The position numbers and the translations under genes are program-made. This document shows positions 34,409 to 43,026 of a DNA stretch of 64,000 nt, piece after piece. Source of the stretch: JAJCYL01 sp040222875. Lineage in GTDB: Bacteria; Bacteroidota; Bacteroidia; Cytophagales; Cyclobacteriaceae. The notes beneath the pieces are model-generated. The model was not told where the DNA came from, made no database searches, and worked only from the letters and a program-made list of their open reading frames with translations. The stretch lies in the NCBI GenBank assembly GCA_040222875.1, contig JAVKCG010000004.1:558001-622000 (forward strand), given 5' to 3'. Each line of letters starts with the position of its first letter. Positions within the stretch are counted from its first letter, which is position 1.

Positions 34409-36255
34409 GATTGAAAAACAATAAGAGACCAGAGTTTATGACTATGATTTGCAACTCCACGTAAATGCTCATTAATCAGCAAATTGACATACTTTGAATC
34501 AAAGAACCCATGTTGATCCAAAGAATTCTTACTCAATCGCTCCATCATGAAATCCTTGAGTTCATTTTTTAACCAATTTTTAATAGGTACACTAAATCCT
34601 TGCTTTTTTTTACTCATTAATTGTATCGGTATTTTACCCTTAAATGAGTCTACCAAAATTTTCTTTCGCCTTGTCAAGCTTAGTTTAGTTTTAGAAGGCA
34701 ATGTGAAAGCAAATTCAACAATCTCATGATCTAGCAAGGGCACTCTTAACTCCAGAGAATTGCTCATGGACATTCTATCAACCTTATTTAGAATATTATC
34801 AGTCAAGTAAGTATGGACATCGATATAAGATGCCTTCGTAAGCTCATCATTCTTGTTACTCCTTCTTTTTGGTTCCACTAGAAACTCATATAAGGATTCG
34901 TCATTATAGTCACTAGAAAACAACTCACTGATCTCCAGGGTGTTATAAAAAAGCATCCACCTTAAGTGTTGCAGTTCAGGTGCTTCATTCGCTCCCTCCA
35001 AAAACCTTTTTGCCTTGTTAACATAGCCTTTTTTCCTGTTTGTTGGGCGCATCGATTTAAAGAGCGGTTCAAGAACTCTTTTTCTAAAAGCTGAGGGCAA
35101 CTTTTGGTAAATCATAGCATCTATTTGTTGCGCTCTGTAGGTGTCGTAACCTAAGAAAAGCTCATCCCCTCCGTCTCCTGATAGAGCAACTTTGACATGT
35201 TCACTAACTTTTTTTGATAAAAGATAGGTAGAGATTGTTGAAAAATCGGCTAGAGGTTCGTCCATACAATCCAGAACATCTGGTACCAAATCGTTTACAG
35301 CTGAATTATCTAAATAAAAGCAATTGTGTGATGTATTGTACTTTTTTGAAACAAGTTCAGCGTAGTAGGTTTCATCATAGGATTGATCTGAAAAACCCAA
35401 TGAGAATGTCTGAATTGGACCGGCAGTCGCCTCCGATGCTAAGGCTACAATTATTGAAGAATCGATCCCTCCAGACAATAACACACCAACTGGCACATCA
35501 GCCATTAATCTTTTTCTAACCGCATTGCTTACCAAACATTTCAGCTCCTCCTCGGAATTTCGCTTTTCTTCTAAAATGTTTAAATCAAGTTGCCAGTACT
35601 TTTGAAGCTTAACAACCCCCCTTTCAAAAGAGAGGAAATGACCAGGTGGTAATTTATTAACTCCATCTATGATAGAAAGAGGTGTCGGTATATATTCAAA
35701 AGATAAAAATCGGCTCAGACTGAGCTGATTAATTTCCTTGCATATCCCAGGGAATTTTAGAATCGATCTTAGTTCAGATGAAAAGATTAAATTCTCCTGA
35801 AATAAAGAATAAAACAGGGGTTTGATACCCAATCTGTCCCTTGCAAGAAATAAATGCTTTCTTTTATCATCCCAAATTGCGAAACTGAACATACCATTTA
35901 TCCGATTGCATGATTCACTTCCCCACTCGGCATAGCTATTAAGTACTACTTCAGTATCTGATTTTGTTATGAACTGATGCCCACGATTTTTTAACTCTTC
36001 TCTTAACTCTCTATAATTATAGATCTCACCGTTGTAAACGATACTGTATCTGCCGTCATGAGTTGACATCGGCTGACTCCCAAATTTTAAATCTATGATC
36101 GATAGCCTTTGAACACCCATTGAACATTCAGCGATCGTTTTAATCCCTTGTTCATCAGGTCCACGATGCCGAAGTGAATCACACATCCCTTTTATGATTG
36201 CACTGCGAGGAGGTTCAGTATCAGGTCCCAAGACAAAGCCGCAAATTCCACACAT
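34384..36255 (-). CDS. Asparagine synthase-like amidotransferase (second copy)
   Basis: 623 residues. The Ntn glutaminase begins MCGICGFVLG with Cys2, followed by RHRGPDEQG, YNGEIYNYRE and the synthetase PP-loop SGGIDSS, with SGDGGDELFLGYDTY further on. It is longer than and divergent from the 9411-11186 copy and is of the type found in polysaccharide and lipid-glycan clusters, where it may amidate a uronic acid or carboxylate. The next gene upstream is a GT4 gene (1-bp gap), and a methyltransferase follows with overlap. Confidence 0.87.
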   Translation of the reverse strand: MCGICGFVLGPDTEPPRSAIIKGMCDSLRHRGPDEQGIKTIAECSMGVQRLSIIDLKFGSQPMSTHDGRYSIVYNGEIYNYRELREELKNRGHQFITKSDTEVVLNSYAEWGSESCNRINGMFSFAIWDDKRKHLFLARDRLGIKPLFYSLFQENLIFSSELRSILKFPGICKEINQLSLSRFLSFEYIPTPLSIIDGVNKLPPGHFLSFERGVVKLQKYWQLDLNILEEKRNSEEELKCLVSNAVRKRLMADVPVGVLLSGGIDSSIIVALASEATAGPIQTFSLGFSDQSYDETYYAELVSKKYNTSHNCFYLDNSAVNDLVPDVLDCMDEPLADFSTISTYLLSKKVSEHVKVALSGDGGDELFLGYDTYRAQQIDAMIYQKLPSAFRKRVLEPLFKSMRPTNRKKGYVNKAKRFLEGANEAPELQHLRWMLFYNTLEISELFSSDYNDESLYEFLVEPKRRSNKNDELTKASYIDVHTYLTDNILNKVDRMSMSNSLELRVPLLDHEIVEFAFTLPSKTKLSLTRRKKILVDSFKGKIPIQLMSKKKQGFSVPIKNWLKNELKDFMMERLSKNSLDQHGFFDSKYVNLLINEHLRGVANHSHKLWSLIVFQSWYQKSIT

Positions 36256-36256
36256 A

Positions 36257-37423
36257 TCAATTGGTAGCTAGTGCTAATGCCTGACTTATCTTATCTAGGT
36301 ACTTTTTGTAGCTATACTCTGCTTTTACCATAGCCTGAGCATTCCTCGCCTTCAATGAAAGTAGTTCCGGATGTTCCTTCAGGAGAAGCATTTTTTTTGA
36401 GAATTCTTCCGGTATTGGTTCTGACAATATGGCTACGTCATCATTAAGCACCTGAGTGTGGGTTAGCAAATCTGTCGCTAATATCGGCTTGCCAGATTTC
36501 AAATATGAATAGATTTTTAATGGTGTATTAGTGCCACTGCTTCTAGGCGACAATAATAAGTCTGCACAACTTATATACGCTGTCATATCTTCAATTGGCA
36601 CCTGTCCTGTGAAAATAAAATTTTCTGTTAGGCCTATCTGATCAATCTTTTTTTGAAGCTTCTGTAGTTTTTTCCCTTTTCCACCGACAATCATGAAACG
36701 GCAGTTGTCCATTTGATTAACAACAATTTTGGCGCTCTCCACTATTAAATCTAATCCTTGATAGTGTTCCAAGTTTCCAGCGTATAGAAAAACTCTTTTA
36801 TCTTTTAAATTGTATCTGTCAAGTATTTCTGAGGTAGTACAGTTTGGCCTGGTAAAAAGAATTGTGTCAAGGGTATTTTCTATTACTAAACTATGTGTGT
36901 TATGAGCATTCAATCTAATATGTCTTTCCAGGTCTTCGCAAATAGTAATGACACATTCGGCACTTTTCAAAGTTGATTTTTCAAACCAATTAAGAATGCC
37001 CATGATGGGAGTTAGCCGTACTAGCTTGTAATTACACAGCTGTTGCGGAATTGAAGAATGCATGTCATATAGATGCGGAATCTTAAAGTAATTTGAGAAT
37101 ACGACTCCAAAGTAACTTGCCTCTTCATGAGAAAATATCAGGTCATATTTTAATTGCTTGAGTGCTTTTATTGCTTTAAAAAACAAAAAAATATCTAGAA
37201 CAACTTTGGTAAATGAAAAACCTATTGGGACTTCTTTAATCCAGAAAAACTTATAAGACCTAATAATAGTAAGATTTTCAAAAGAAATATTATTACCTAA
37301 TGGATACGTTACCAAATCCACCTTATGGCCTAAATCAGATAATGCCTTAAGGCGTCCTGTTATACTAATAGGGGTTCCCCTTGATTCGAAAATTGGCTCC
37401 GGAGCCAGCATTAAGATTCTCAT
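36257..37423 (-). CDS. Glycosyltransferase, GT4 family
   Basis: 388 residues, GT-B fold. The opening RILMLAPEPIFESRGTPIS with a Gly-Thr-Pro loop is typical of GT4 (WecB/TagA-unlike) enzymes. The C-terminal domain has FLYAGNLEHYQGLDL and a region with SPRSSGTNTPLKIYSYLKSGKPIL containing the nucleotide-sugar site. It is the first gene of a five-gene minus-strand operon (GT4, AsnB, methyltransferase, GlpD-like, SDR). Sugar specificity unknown. Confidence 0.87.
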   Translation of the reverse strand: MRILMLAPEPIFESRGTPISITGRLKALSDLGHKVDLVTYPLGNNISFENLTIIRSYKFFWIKEVPIGFSFTKVVLDIFLFFKAIKALKQLKYDLIFSHEEASYFGVVFSNYFKIPHLYDMHSSIPQQLCNYKLVRLTPIMGILNWFEKSTLKSAECVITICEDLERHIRLNAHNTHSLVIENTLDTILFTRPNCTTSEILDRYNLKDKRVFLYAGNLEHYQGLDLIVESAKIVVNQMDNCRFMIVGGKGKKLQKLQKKIDQIGLTENFIFTGQVPIEDMTAYISCADLLLSPRSSGTNTPLKIYSYLKSGKPILATDLLTHTQVLNDDVAILSEPIPEEFSKKMLLLKEHPELLSLKARNAQAMVKAEYSYKKYLDKISQALALATN

Positions 37424-37548
37424 TATTACGATATCAAGATGATAGATTCAAGCCGATATCTCTCATGGTAGCTGGGTTGGGGCTCTACAGATACTTTCAG
37501 ACAGTGGTTTCGAACTGCAGAGAATTGATATAAACATATATCAAAAGA

Positions 37549-38016
37549 TCATACTTGCAAATTGATATGCCGGTTCAGGCTTTCTTCTAATGAAATAAAA
37601 GTCTCGGTTCGCTCAATACCATCTACCTTCTGGACTTTATCATGCAACACTTCTCTCAAGTGGCGTGTGTCCCGGCAGTGAATTTTTAAGAAGATGTTAT
37701 AATTCCCGGTGGTGTAGTGAATCTTAACGATCTCAGGAATATCCCTAAGCTTCTCAACCACTTCATCATAGAGGCTACTTTTTTGCAAATAAATGCCCAT
37801 AAAGCAAGTCACGTCATAGCCCAACTTGGAGTAGTCCATATTGAGGGTAGTGCCGGTAACAACCCCCATTTCTTCAAGTTTTTTCATTCGAACATGCACA
37901 GTGCCGCCTGAAACGAAGACTTTTTTGGCTATTTCAGTATAGGGAATCTTGGCATCGTCCATCAAAAGATTGAGAATCTTCAAATCGACATTATCAATTT
38001 CATAATTTTTGCTCAT
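37549..38016 (-). CDS. Lrp/AsnC-family transcriptional regulator
   Basis: 155 residues. The N-terminal winged helix has LKILNLLMDDAKIPYTEIAKKV and the recognition-helix region SGGTVHVRMKKLEEMG. The C-terminal ligand-binding RAM domain runs from VTCFMGIYLQ to the end. Family members sense amino acids. It is divergent from the tRNA-like gene at 38160, and the 140-bp gap between them could hold sites for both. Gene targets are unknown; the arginine/citrulline genes at 45-49 kb are possible but unproven. Confidence 0.93.
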   Translation of the reverse strand: MSKNYEIDNVDLKILNLLMDDAKIPYTEIAKKVFVSGGTVHVRMKKLEEMGVVTGTTLNMDYSKLGYDVTCFMGIYLQKSSLYDEVVEKLRDIPEIVKIHYTTGNYNIFLKIHCRDTRHLREVLHDKVQKVDGIERTETFISLEESLNRHINLQV

Positions 38017-38125
38017 TTGAATCGGTCGGTTTTAGATGTATGTCAATGTTATCAACTCAAAATTAGATGAAATCGAAAGTTTTGTCAAGTTTATTGGAAT
38101 ATTTTTAACAAAACGATCACTGCAT

Positions 38126-38133
38126 TACTTTTG
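38126..38133 (+). promoter_or_regulatory. Probable -7 promoter element for the tRNA-like gene
   Basis: TACTTTTG matches TAnnTTTG exactly and is 26 bp before the first base of the tRNA-like gene, giving a short 5' leader. No TTG lies at the expected -33 distance. The same octamer occurs before the SiaC-like gene at 55410-55417. Confidence 0.55.
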
Positions 38134-38159
38134 AACCAGTCAAACGGACAAAACTACAC

Positions 38160-38292
38160 TGTAGGGTGTTGAAATTGGCAGACAAGCCCTCCTCTCTCGG
38201 GGGTGGAGATAAGGAATAAATCCCGATCCCGGCTTCTGGCCAGGATTGGGGCTAACTGCTCCGTGGAGGTTCGAATCCTTCTCCTACAGCCA
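38160..38292 (+). tRNA. Class II tRNA-like gene, leucine-type body, anticodon CTC, giant variable arm
   Basis: A 133-nt cloverleaf. The acceptor stem is TGTAGGG (38160-38166) with TCCTACA (38282-38288), then discriminator G at 38289 and encoded CCA at 38290-38292. U8-G9 are present. The 3-bp D-stem TTG/CAA closes a loop with GG and AGA in the leucine style. The anticodon stem CCCTC/GGGGG (38187-38191, 38199-38203) closes the loop CTCTCTC, giving anticodon CTC at 38194-38196, U33, and U37 instead of a purine. The T-arm GGAGG-TTCGAAT-CCTTC is canonical. The variable region (38204-38264, 61 nt) has an outer stem GGAG/CTCC and an inner hairpin of about 12 bp. It is isolated, with its own -7 box and terminator. 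CTC would formally decode glutamate, but the body is not tRNA-Glu. It may not take part in translation. Confidence 0.8.
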
Positions 38293-38321
38293 TCATTTTT
38301 GGGTTAATGTTGTTTATTTGG

Positions 38322-38355
38322 AAAGGCTCTTGATCTCTGATTTAGAGCTTTTTTT
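38322..38355 (+). terminator. Rho-independent terminator after the tRNA-like gene
   Basis: AAAGGCTCT (38322-38330) pairs with AGAGCTTT (from 38344), with one G-T pair, and the stem runs into a T tract of seven. It lies 30 bp after the CCA end, supporting a monocistronic RNA. Confidence 0.7.
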
Positions 38356-38434
38356 GTGGATTCTACTAAATCTAAAGGCTAATGCGAATTCATCCTTTTT
38401 CTGCAAACAACTGTTTCTGAAGGTCGGTTCATTC

Positions 38435-39019
38435 TTATTTTTTAATAGAATTTTGATCTACTGATTCCTCCCATTGGTGGATGGCGCTTCCAAGCTGATC
38501 GATATAAATTTTGGCTGGGGTATTTCGGTTCCAGGTACTATCCGGTTCTGAATCGAAAAAGTAATAATCTCTAACTTCAATTTGAGTTTTTGAGCCCTTA
38601 GTTAATAGAGTCAGTGCCTCAAATCCGAAGTGGCTCCACATATATTTGACCTTGAATTTGCTGTTTAATATGTTTTCTGCCGATGAGGTGAATGCCTCCC
38701 AGGTATCAAAATCCAATTGTCCGAAAGTATGAATACCATCACAATCAATTTTTTGGATTTTGCAATTCCCTTGATCGTTCCAGATCAGGTTGATAGTTAA
38801 TTGGCACTGAAATTCTTGATCTTCCTCAAGAATAATAAAACAGCCAAGACAACCCGATTCGTACATCAAAACTGAGTCTGTGAATTGAAGGAGTCCAGCG
38901 GCTCTTTCTTCAACCAAATCAGAAACTTTGGAATATGAGAGCTCTTGAGCTTGTGTAAAAATGATGGAATTCACCGAAATTAATATTGCAAGACAAAGGA
39001 ATTTTTTGGGTAGAAGCAT
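38435..39019 (-). CDS. Secreted hypothetical protein
   Basis: 194 residues. The N-terminus MLLPKKFLCLAILISVNSI has a Lys pair followed by a hydrophobic core and a likely signal-peptidase I site near TQAQ, so it is probably periplasmic. A CxxC motif (GCLGCF) occurs near residue 58, and two more Cys lie in the Cys-Asp region around 85-92, hinting at disulfides. No family recognised. It is convergent with the tRNA-like gene and divergent from the DUF885-like lipoprotein gene, with 183 bp between the starts. Confidence 0.72.
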   Translation of the reverse strand: MLLPKKFLCLAILISVNSIIFTQAQELSYSKVSDLVEERAAGLLQFTDSVLMYESGCLGCFIILEEDQEFQCQLTINLIWNDQGNCKIQKIDCDGIHTFGQLDFDTWEAFTSSAENILNSKFKVKYMWSHFGFEALTLLTKGSKTQIEVRDYYFFDSEPDSTWNRNTPAKIYIDQLGSAIHQWEESVDQNSIKK

Positions 39020-39202
39020 GTTTATCTCAAATAATGAAATGCGAGATGAAAAGTCACATTAATGTCCGACTTCTTAGAAATTTAAACCGTTTAACTGGAA
39101 CTATAGGTTTTTTTTCTTTGTAATCCTCAACTTGGCAGGATACTTCACTTTTTATTTCTTAAGCTTCTCTGCTAAACTTGAAGTGACCATTCTATATTTA
39201 AA

Positions 39203-40855
39203 ATGAAAAACAAACTATCCCTGCTTTTGATCCTTTTCTTGATCTTTAGCTGTCAACCAACCCCAACACAGGAAGAGCCACCCACAAAATCAAACGAGTA
39301 TAGCGACCTCGTTTCCCTTTTCAATGATTGGCGAACTTTTGAAAAGCCCCCGGTAAAAGATGGCGCCCCGGATTATACTACAGAAACATTTGCACAACGT
39401 TGGCCGGATTTTCAAAATCTGAGAAATCAACTAAATGCGATTGATACTGCAAATTGGCCAATCGATCAAAAAGTAGATTGGATGATTGTTTGGGCAGAAA
39501 TGAATGGATACGATTTCAATCACAACATTTTAAAGCCCTGGGTACGTGATCCAGCTTTTTACAAATCAATATGGAACAGCCGTAGTGATGTGCCAGCGCA
39601 TGAAGGGCCTACACATCATATGACCACTGAACTGTGGACATACGATTTACCATTGAGTGCAGAGGAGCGGGACAGATTGTTAAGTGATTTAAGAGTGATT
39701 CCACCTTTAAATGAGCAAGCAAAAATCAACCTAATCGGAAATGCGAAAGAACTATGGATTGCAGGAATTCGGGTAATTAAAGCCCAAAGTGAAAATTTAA
39801 AGTTAGTAGCAGAACGAATGGGGGTTCAGGATGATGCTGAAATTACCGATGCTATTGAAGCTGCCATCACCTCAACGGATGATTTTGCAAGCTGGCTGGA
39901 AGAAGAGGCAAAATCAAAAACAGGCCCTTCCGGGATCGGAAAAGAAAATTATACCTGGTATTTGCAAAACGTTCATTTGGTACCACTTACCTGGTCCGAC
40001 GAAGTGATGATCTTGAAACGTGAGCTGGCAAGGGCATGGTCTTCGTTGAAGCTTGAAGAACACCGCAACAGAAATCTACCGGAACTAATTGATGTTGACA
40101 GTCCTGAGGCGTATGATGCACTTGCTGAGCAGTCAGCACAAAGCCTTATGGCTTTTTTGGATCAGGATGAAATTGTCAGCGTTAAAGAATATTTCGAACC
40201 CGCATTGCGAGAGCATTTGGGTCAGTTTATACCTAAAGACCAGCGAAATTTCTTCTGGATCACCGTACACTATGACCCCAGACCACTTTATTCCCATTTC
40301 TATCATTGGTTTGAATTGGCCAGGATGGACACGGAGCCTCACAAAAGCGAAATCCGAAAAGGACCGCTTTTGTACAACATCTTTGATTCCCGAAATGAGG
40401 GCACTGCTACCGCTGTTGAGGAGACGTTTATGCAGGCAGGATTATATGATGACAATCCGCGAGTGAGGGAGATCGTTTACATCATGATCGCCCAAAGGGC
40501 TGCAAGGGGACTGGGGTCGTTGTATGCCCATGCCAACGAAATGACCATGGAAGAAGCCGGGGGCATTCATTCAAACTACACACCCCGTGGCTGGATGAAA
40601 ACCGAAAAGGAGTTACTCATTTTTGAACAACATCTCTACATGCGACAGCCTGGATATGGAAGCAGTTACATCACGGGTAAATACCTTTTGGAAAATGCTA
40701 TGGCTGACTTTGCAAGAATTAAGGAGGCAAAAGGAGAAGCTTTTCAGCTAAAAGAGTTTTTCGATCAACTTAATTCGATTGGCAATATCCCTATTTCCTT
40801 AGGGCATTGGGAGATGACGGAAGTAGATGATGATTTGAAGAAAATTGGGGGATGA
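39203..40855 (+). CDS. Lipoprotein of the DUF885-like family
   Basis: 550 residues. A signal sequence ends at the lipobox LIFSC (Cys17), so it is a lipoprotein. NEGTATAVEETFMQAGLYDD and IMIAQRAARGLGSLYAHANEMTMEEA match the C-terminal part of DUF885 proteins, which often act as putative metallopeptidases. The HExxPGHH motif of typical DUF885 enzymes is not seen in the expected central place; instead there are HEGPTHH near residue 135 and HFYHWFEL near 366. It may be a divergent subgroup with other metal ligands or no peptidase activity. Confidence 0.65.
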   Translation: MKNKLSLLLILFLIFSCQPTPTQEEPPTKSNEYSDLVSLFNDWRTFEKPPVKDGAPDYTTETFAQRWPDFQNLRNQLNAIDTANWPIDQKVDWMIVWAEMNGYDFNHNILKPWVRDPAFYKSIWNSRSDVPAHEGPTHHMTTELWTYDLPLSAEERDRLLSDLRVIPPLNEQAKINLIGNAKELWIAGIRVIKAQSENLKLVAERMGVQDDAEITDAIEAAITSTDDFASWLEEEAKSKTGPSGIGKENYTWYLQNVHLVPLTWSDEVMILKRELARAWSSLKLEEHRNRNLPELIDVDSPEAYDALAEQSAQSLMAFLDQDEIVSVKEYFEPALREHLGQFIPKDQRNFFWITVHYDPRPLYSHFYHWFELARMDTEPHKSEIRKGPLLYNIFDSRNEGTATAVEETFMQAGLYDDNPRVREIVYIMIAQRAARGLGSLYAHANEMTMEEAGGIHSNYTPRGWMKTEKELLIFEQHLYMRQPGYGSSYITGKYLLENAMADFARIKEAKGEAFQLKEFFDQLNSIGNIPISLGHWEMTEVDDDLKKIGG

Positions 40856-40883
40856 TGTGCATGACGGCTCTTTTTTATTAAAA

Positions 40884-40994
40884 GCGTCATTCCCTTGCGA
40901 ACGACGTAGGAGTGAGACTTGGGAATCTTTTGAGGTCACTAAGATTCCCAAGTCTCGTTTTCGCTAACGCTCAAACCTCGCAAGGGAATGACGC
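40884..40994. repeat. Nested palindromic element (REP/MITE-like or bidirectional terminator)
   Basis: Outer arms GCGTCATTCCCTTGCG (40884-40899) and CGCAAGGGAATGACGC (40979-40994) pair perfectly over 16 bp. Inner arms GAGACTTGGGAATCTT (40914-40929) and AAGATTCCCAAGTCTC (40941-40956) pair perfectly over another 16 bp. The two asymmetric segments between the arms (14 and 22 nt) do not pair. It fills the convergent gap between the DUF885-like gene and argS. It resembles the abundant GTCATTCCC-type palindromic repeats of many bacteria; no second copy was seen in the window. Confidence 0.85.
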
Positions 40995-41002
40995 TCTATA
41001 CT

Positions 41003-42781
41003 TTACATCCGCTCTGGCACATCTACCCCCAATAACCCCATTCCTTTATTTATTGTCTCAGCTACACATTTTGAAAGCACCACACGCAGGGAGACAAGGT
41101 CTTTATCTTCACCGAAGATGGGAACTTCAGTATAAAAACGGTTATACTCTTTAGCGAGGTCGTAAACGTATTGTGCTATTACCGAGGGGCTGTAATTCTC
41201 CCCCGCTTCCTTCACTCTTATAGGGAAATCAGCCAGCAGTCTAATCAGTTCAAGCTCAGCATGATGCAATGGTTGGTCATTCTTAATTTCAAGAACCGTT
41301 GCATCATTATTGGCCTTTCTTAAAATTGCAGCAATCCTGGCATGTGTGTATTGAACAAATGGACCCGTGTTCCCTTGAAATTCAATTGATTCCTCCGGAT
41401 TGAACAGCATCCGCTTTTTGGGGTCAACTTTCAGCAAGAAATATTTCAATGCACCCAGGCCCAAAGTTTCATATAGCTCCTTGGCCTGGTCATTCGAAAA
41501 CCCCTCAATTTTGCCAAGCTCTTTAGTTTTGCGTTCAGCCGTTGATACCATTTGATTCATTAAATCATCGGCATCAACCACAGTGCCCTCACGGGATTTC
41601 ATTTTACCTGTAGGTAAATCAACCATACCATAACTTAGGTGGTAGAGTCCATTGGCGTAGTCCATGCCCAGCTTCTTCAAAATCAGAAAAAGCACCTTGA
41701 AATGGTAATCCTGTTCATTACCAACCACATAAATGCATTTATCAAAGGGGTAATCAGCATGCCGCATGTCAGCGGTTCCGAGATCTTGGGTCATATAAAC
41801 CGCAGTACCATCTGATCGCAGCAAGAGTTTTTTGTCAAGACCTTCATCCTCTAAATCAATCCAAACGGAACCATCATCATTTTTGAATAAGACCCCTGAC
41901 TCTAGGCCTTTTTCGATAATGTCTTTGCCTAGCAGGTAGGTATCTGATTCATAATAAAACTTATCGAAATCGACACCCATTCTCTCGTATGTGGCGTTGA
42001 ACCCATCGTATACCCAACCATTCATCTTTTTCCAAAGTGCGACGGTTTCGTCGTCTCCCTCCTCCCATTTTTTCAAGGTCTCCTGGGCTTTCAATAAAAT
42101 TGGAGCCTGTTTCTCGGCCTCGCCCTTTGGCATGCCATTCGCCACTAATTTTTCTATTTCAGCCTTGTACTCCTTATCAAACCGTACATAATATCTTCCA
42201 ATCAGGTGGTCACCTTTAATATCTGCTGAATCAGGCGATTCGCCATTTCCGAATTTCTCATAAGCCACCATTGATTTACAAATGTGTATGCCCCGGTCAT
42301 TTACAATCTGCACTTTCTGAACGTCATAGCCATTTGCTTTAAGGATTTCAGCAACCGAATAGCCAATAAAATTATTTCGAAGGTGACCGAGATGAAGTGG
42401 CTTATTGGTATTTGGTGATGAATACTCCACCATAACTTTTTGGCCGTTTTTTGGGGAAAACCCAAAGGATTCACTTGCCTGGATTTCGCCTAAAATTTGT
42501 AGCCAGGTTTCATCACTGATTACAAGGTTGAGAAAGCCTTTTACCACGTTAAAATCTGCAACTACATCTGAAGTTGATCTCAAGTATTCCCCAATAATTT
42601 GTCCAGATTCTTCAGGGCTCTTCTTTGTCACTTTCAGGTAGGGAAAGAGGACAAAAGTGTGAGAACCCTGAAAATCTTTTCTGGTAGGTTGAAGTGCTAC
42701 ATCACTCACCGATATATTATGATCAAAGAGTGATTTAAAGGCATTTGAAATAGCCGCCTGCAGGTGCGATTCGATGGTCAT
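41003..42781 (-). CDS. argS: Arginyl-tRNA synthetase
   Basis: 592 residues. The class I HIGH motif is HLGH at 130-133 within SSPNTNKPLHLGHLRNN, and the KMSKS-like loop is GKMKSREGT. The C-terminal DALR domain ends VDVPERM. It charges tRNA-Arg with arginine. The -7 promoter element TACCTTTG lies at 42807-42814. The stop is 9 bp from the palindromic element downstream. Confidence 0.97.
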   Translation of the reverse strand: MTIESHLQAAISNAFKSLFDHNISVSDVALQPTRKDFQGSHTFVLFPYLKVTKKSPEESGQIIGEYLRSTSDVVADFNVVKGFLNLVISDETWLQILGEIQASESFGFSPKNGQKVMVEYSSPNTNKPLHLGHLRNNFIGYSVAEILKANGYDVQKVQIVNDRGIHICKSMVAYEKFGNGESPDSADIKGDHLIGRYYVRFDKEYKAEIEKLVANGMPKGEAEKQAPILLKAQETLKKWEEGDDETVALWKKMNGWVYDGFNATYERMGVDFDKFYYESDTYLLGKDIIEKGLESGVLFKNDDGSVWIDLEDEGLDKKLLLRSDGTAVYMTQDLGTADMRHADYPFDKCIYVVGNEQDYHFKVLFLILKKLGMDYANGLYHLSYGMVDLPTGKMKSREGTVVDADDLMNQMVSTAERKTKELGKIEGFSNDQAKELYETLGLGALKYFLLKVDPKKRMLFNPEESIEFQGNTGPFVQYTHARIAAILRKANNDATVLEIKNDQPLHHAELELIRLLADFPIRVKEAGENYSPSVIAQYVYDLAKEYNRFYTEVPIFGEDKDLVSLRVVLSKCVAETINKGMGLLGVDVPERM

Positions 42782-42806
42782 TAATGTGGTATCAAAAATT
42801 GAGGCG

Positions 42807-42814
42807 CAAAGGTA
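42807..42814 (-). promoter_or_regulatory. -7 promoter element for argS
   Basis: TACCTTTG on the minus strand is a perfect TAnnTTTG match, 26 bp before the argS ATG and followed by GCG. No strong -33 TTG is visible. Confidence 0.6.
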
Positions 42815-43026
42815 TTTGCTGTAATGGGCTAATAAAAGTCAGATTTGATTTTTAAGCTTCCCTATCATTAATATCATGTTCCATCAAAATCCTATCTTAT
42901 TTAGTTTGATTATCGTTTTCAATCAAATCTAATAAACTAGGCAAAACTGTTTAGTGATATTAGCAAACAAGAAAAAAATGTGAACAGGTGCTTCATGCAA
43001 CGGATTCAAAATAAGCATTGCTGGTG

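Noticed and set aside
38204..38264. Intron in the tRNA-like gene
   Set aside because: A group I tRNA intron is far longer and sits in the anticodon loop. The 61-nt segment lies in the variable region and folds on its own stems.
38246..38464. 72-residue open frame overlapping the tRNA-like gene
   Set aside because: It starts inside the variable arm and crosses the terminator; composition is not protein-like.
42905..42927. TTTGATT/AATCAAA inverted repeat between argS and the TPR kinase gene
   Set aside because: Only 7 bp, AT-rich, no T tract and no second copy seen; could be chance.
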